Below are positions 14,213 to 16,848 of a stretch of 16,848 nucleotides of DNA, piece by piece. The position numbers and the translations under genes are program-made. The DNA is from DTU089 sp002440045 (GTDB taxonomy: Bacteria; Bacillota; Clostridia; Oscillospirales; Acutalibacteraceae). The first letter of the stretch is position 1. The number at the start of each line of letters is the position of its first letter. The stretch is from NCBI GenBank assembly GCA_937885695.1, contig CALABP010000068.1:1-16848 (forward strand). The letters are read 5' to 3'. The notes beneath the pieces were generated by a model. That model was not told where the DNA came from. It did not search any database and saw only the letters and a list, made by a program, of their open reading frames with translations.

Positions 14213-15526
14213 ATGGTAAAAGTACTTAAATTCGGAGGCAGCTCTCTTGCAGACGCCGGCCAGTTCAGAAAAGCGGCGGCGGTTATAAAGGCAGAGCCGG
14301 AGCGCAGATATGTTGTAGCGTCCGCCCCCGGTAAAAGAAGCAGCGACGACATAAAGGTTACGGATATGCTTTACGATTGCTATAAGCTTGTGAAGCAGGA
14401 TAAAGATATAGACGAAGCATTTGAAAAAATCGAGGAGCGCTATAACGAAATTATAAAAGACCTTGGTTTAAAGCTTTGGTTAAAGCCCGAGTTTGACAAA
14501 ATTAAAAATGCCATACTTCACCACGCCGGCAGGGATTATATCGCAAGCCGCGGCGAATATCTTAACTCAATGATTCTTGCCGACTTCATCGGCTATGACT
14601 TTATTGACGCAGAGCTTGGCATTTTCTTTACCGACAGCGGCGTCCTTGACACCGAAAAAACAAATACCGAGCTTGCAAAGCTTTTAAAGGACCACGAAAG
14701 AGCGGTTATTCCGGGCTTTTACGGCGTTATGCCCAACGGAACGATAAAGACGTTTTCGCGCGGCGGCTCAGATATTACGGGTTCTATCGTTGCAAGAGCG
14801 ATAAAAGCCGATATATACGAAAACTGGACCGACGTTTCGGGAATGCTTATGGCTGACCCGCGCTGCGTTGAGTCGCCCGCCGTTATAGAAACGATAACAT
14901 ATGCCGAGTTAAGAGAGCTTTCTTATATGGGTGCAACCGTAATGCACGAGGACGCGATTTTCCCCGTGCGCGAAACGGGTATACCTATTAATATAAGAAA
15001 CACAAACGCCCCCGAGGACAAAGGCACCATGATTGTGCCGTCGGTCGAGTCAAACAGGGTTGACACGGTTATAACGGGTGTTGCGGGCAAAAAGGGCTTT
15101 TCGGTTATCGCAATCGAAAAAGATATGATGAACTCCGAAGTCGGCTTCGGCAGAAGAGTGCTTGAGGTGCTCGAAAATCACGACCTTTGCTTTGAACATT
15201 TGCCCTCGGGAATCGACACAATGTCGGTAATTGTGAACGATGCCGATTTTCTTCCCAAAAAAGACGCCATTCTTCACGAGATTGAGCGCACAACGCGCGC
15301 CGACAGCATTACGCTCAACGGCGGGATTGCGCTTATCGCGGTTGTCGGCAGGGGCATGGCAGGCTCTATGGGCACTGCTGGCAGAGTGTTTACGGCTATC
15401 GGCAACAGCGGCGTAAACATCAGAATGATTGACCAAGGCTCGTCGGAGCTCAGCATTATAGTCGGCGTTGACGAAAATGACTACATTAAAACGCTTAACG
15501 CAATATATAAAGAATTTGTAAAGTGA
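14213..15526 (+). CDS. lysC: Aspartate kinase
   Basis: Phosphorylates aspartate, the first step toward lysine, threonine, methionine and diaminopimelate. The 437 residues are monofunctional. The amino acid kinase domain occupies about 1-275: VLKFGGSSLA (4-13) binds nucleotide and substrate, RGEYLNS (113-119), KTFSRGGSDITGSIVA (179-194) and NWTDVSGMLMADPR (204-217). Two ACT-type regulatory segments follow. The first (about 294-345) includes SEVGFGRRVLEVL, and the second (about 371-430) runs IALIAVVGRGMAGSMG to SELSIIVGV. Feedback inhibition by lysine and/or threonine is expected from the ACT pair, but the effector cannot be read off. AAGGAG lies eight bases before the ATG. A hairpin terminator separates it from the dehydrogenase, so it is probably monocistronic. 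Confidence 0.95.
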   Translation: MVKVLKFGGSSLADAGQFRKAAAVIKAEPERRYVVASAPGKRSSDDIKVTDMLYDCYKLVKQDKDIDEAFEKIEERYNEIIKDLGLKLWLKPEFDKIKNAILHHAGRDYIASRGEYLNSMILADFIGYDFIDAELGIFFTDSGVLDTEKTNTELAKLLKDHERAVIPGFYGVMPNGTIKTFSRGGSDITGSIVARAIKADIYENWTDVSGMLMADPRCVESPAVIETITYAELRELSYMGATVMHEDAIFPVRETGIPINIRNTNAPEDKGTMIVPSVESNRVDTVITGVAGKKGFSVIAIEKDMMNSEVGFGRRVLEVLENHDLCFEHLPSGIDTMSVIVNDADFLPKKDAILHEIERTTRADSITLNGGIALIAVVGRGMAGSMGTAGRVFTAIGNSGVNIRMIDQGSSELSIIVGVDENDYIKTLNAIYKEFVK

Positions 15527-15529
15527 TTA

Positions 15530-15580
15530 AAAATCATCGGGAACGCTTTTGCCGCTCCCGATGATTTTGGTTTAAGATTT
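15530..15580 (+). terminator. Terminator after aspartokinase
   Basis: AAAATCATCGGGA (15530-15542) pairs perfectly over 13 bases with TCCCGATGATTTT (15556-15568), followed by GGTTTAAGATTT. The stem is strong but the T tract is weak, so some readthrough is possible. Confidence 0.7.
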
Positions 15581-15614
15581 CAAAAAATGAGGATAATATA
15601 AAAGAGGTGTTGAA

Positions 15615-16649
15615 ATGTACAAAATAGCGATGTTTGATACAAAACCCTATGACGAGCCGGCGTTTGTTTCGTTCGGCGAAAATGCGGGCGTAAAATTCAA
15701 GTTTTTTGAAGCAAAGCTTAACGCCGACACGGCAAAGCTTGCAAACGGATTTGACGGAGTTTGCGTTTTCGTTAACGACGACGTGAACGCATACGTTATA
15801 GAAAGACTTTACGAAGCGGGCATAAGACTGATTGTTTTGCGGTGCGCGGGCTTTAACAACGTGGACGTTAAAGCGGCTTTCGGAAAAATTCATATTTTAA
15901 GAGTGCCCGCATATTCGCCGTATGCCATAGCAGAGCACGCAATTGCCATGCTTCTTACAATTGTTCGCCGCACTCACAAGGCGTATATAAGAACAAGGGA
16001 TTTCAATTTCAGCTTAAAAGACCTTGCGGGCTTCGATTTGCACGGCAAAACGGTCGGCGTTGTCGGCACGGGCAAGATAGGCAGGGTGTTTATCAATATC
16101 TGCAACGGCTTTGGAATGAACGTTTGCGCCTATGACGCATTTCCCGATGAAAAAAGCGGCATAAAATATGTTTCTCTTGACGAGCTTTTTGAAAAAAGCG
16201 ACATAATTTCGCTTCACTGCCCGCTTACACCCGAAACGCATCACCTTGTCAACAGAAATACAATAAGAAAAATGAAAAAGGGCGTAATAATCATCAATAC
16301 TTCGCGCGGCGCGCTTATAGATTCCGAGGCGCTCATAAGCGGAATTAAAGAGAAGAAAATAGGCGGCGCATGCCTTGACGTTTACGAGGAAGAGTCGGAT
16401 ATATTTTTTGAGGATTATTCTTTTCATATCGTTCAGGACGACACATTGGCAAGGCTTGTGTCTATGCCGAATGTCCTTATAACCTCGCATCAGGCGTTTT
16501 TGACAAACGAAGCGCTTTCAAATATCGCCGAAACAACCGTGAAAAATATTACGGACTTTTTTGACGGGCGCACGTCCGAAAACGAGGTCTGCTACCGATG
16601 CGAACGCAAAGAGGAGTGCAGAAAAAAGAGACGGGAGAAATGCTTTTAG
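15615..16649 (+). CDS. D-2-hydroxyacid dehydrogenase (D-lactate dehydrogenase-like)
   Basis: NAD-dependent reductase of 2-keto acids, most similar in layout to fermentative D-lactate dehydrogenase (pyruvate to D-lactate). The Rossmann fold starts GKTVGVVGTGKIGR (144-157). The catalytic trio is visible with the classic spacing: R231 in NTSRGALID, E260 in DVYEEE and H292 in ITSHQAFLT. The FFEDYSF loop is typical of LdhA types. GAGGTG is five bases before ATG 15615. After NEVCY the protein ends with a short basic, cysteine-containing tail (C326, C329, C335, C343), unusual for the family. The stop codon TAG is the first heptamer of the downstream repeat. Phenylpyruvate is also a possible substrate for this family. 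No clear promoter; TAATAT near 15593 could serve, or transcription may read through from lysC. Confidence 0.9.
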   Translation: MYKIAMFDTKPYDEPAFVSFGENAGVKFKFFEAKLNADTAKLANGFDGVCVFVNDDVNAYVIERLYEAGIRLIVLRCAGFNNVDVKAAFGKIHILRVPAYSPYAIAEHAIAMLLTIVRRTHKAYIRTRDFNFSLKDLAGFDLHGKTVGVVGTGKIGRVFINICNGFGMNVCAYDAFPDEKSGIKYVSLDELFEKSDIISLHCPLTPETHHLVNRNTIRKMKKGVIIINTSRGALIDSEALISGIKEKKIGGACLDVYEEESDIFFEDYSFHIVQDDTLARLVSMPNVLITSHQAFLTNEALSNIAETTVKNITDFFDGRTSENEVCYRCERKEECRKKRREKCF

Positions 16650-16679
16650 CTGTTAGCTATTAGCTGTTAGCCGTTAGCC
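16644..16679 (+). repeat. GTTAGCT heptamer array that supplies the dehydrogenase stop codon
   Basis: Units TTTTAGC, TGTTAGC, TATTAGC, TGTTAGC, CGTTAGC in seven-base register. The first contains the TAG (16647-16649) that ends the dehydrogenase gene. Confidence 0.8.
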
Positions 16680-16848
16680 ATTATACCCGCTGCGCGGGAG
16701 CCGTGGGAACGCTTGCGCGTTCCGGCGGGCGGCAGGGGTTGAAGTAAGAAGTAGTAGGTAAGAGGTAAGAGGTAATTATATTCCGCGTAAACACGGAAAA
16801 ATATAGGAAAATGCTACGCATTTTGGCGGGCGGCAGGTTGCCGCCCCT
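16650..16848. repeat. Composite repeat block at the right edge
   Basis: After the heptamers come CCCGC/GCGGG and GGAACGC/GCGTTCC (about 16704-16722) hairpins, a GGCGGGCGGCAG piece and the AGGTAAG-type heptamers (16742-16776). An imperfect TTCCGTG-type hairpin, AAAATGC/GCATTTT (about 16808-16824) and a terminal GGCGGCA/TGCCGCC module follow. From the GGCGGGCGGCAG piece onward it matches 12505-12632 in the same order and direction. No gene is visible. Confidence 0.85.
16742..16776 (+). repeat. Second heptamer family, copy B (five units)
   Basis: AAGTAAG, AAGTAGT, AGGTAAG, AGGTAAG, AGGTAAT in exact seven-base register, followed by TATATTCCGC as in copy A. Unit order differs slightly between the copies, which suggests slippage or unit conversion. 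Confidence 0.8.

Noticed and set aside
1..16848. Circular plasmid or phage, because GGCGGGCGGCAGGTTGCCGC occurs at both ends
   Set aside because: The shared 24 bases are a dispersed repeat module present several times inside the window. The flanks on the two sides differ, so this is not a terminal overlap.

Overview
The window looks like chromosome of a strictly anaerobic Firmicute, most likely an uncultured gut or rumen Clostridia member. The pointers are a ferredoxin-dependent 2-ketoacid oxidoreductase, a T-box leader with canonical AGGTGGTACCGCG, AGGAGG-type ribosome binding sites, sigma-A-type promoters, YlmH and a D-lactate-type dehydrogenase. I cannot name a genus. Both ends of the window lie inside the same dispersed repeat family.

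Left half (608-7834, all leftward): one transcription unit with a clear promoter and a T-box riboswitch whose specifier codon reads TTC (phenylalanine). It encodes an acyl/aryl-CoA synthetase, IorA and IorB (indolepyruvate/arylpyruvate:ferredoxin oxidoreductase), a PaaK-type phenylacetate-CoA ligase, a tandem-ACT protein and a class I/II aminotransferase that is frameshifted in this sequence. Together these can interconvert arylacetate, arylacetyl-CoA, arylpyruvate and aromatic amino acid. A Phe T-box switches genes ON when tRNA-Phe is uncharged. I therefore infer that the operon makes phenylalanine by salvage of phenylacetate (reductive carboxylation by IorAB, then transamination) rather than degrading it.

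Middle (7866-12415): a membrane-anchored VanY-type D,D-carboxypeptidase is transcribed divergently from the T-box operon. It converges on an MraY-like phospho-sugar transferase, with a hairpin terminator between them. Next comes an intracellular, domain-permuted family 3 glycoside hydrolase with its own promoter.

Right (13249-16649): ylmH (S4 RNA-binding protein, leftward), then aspartokinase and a D-lactate-dehydrogenase-like D-2-hydroxyacid dehydrogenase, both rightward.

Three non-coding blocks (1-607, 12416-13248, 16650-16848) are built from a mosaic of repeat modules. These are heptamer arrays (GTTAGCT, and a second AGGTAAG-like family), many small perfect hairpins with compensatory differences between copies, and five terminator-like hairpins of the CCC(T/C)GTG family. 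The blocks abut only gene 3' ends. In all four flanking genes the GTTAGCT heptamer runs in the orientation that offers TAG to the incoming gene, and ylmH and the dehydrogenase actually stop on a TAG in the array. The T-box salvage operon and this repeat system are the two most interesting things here.
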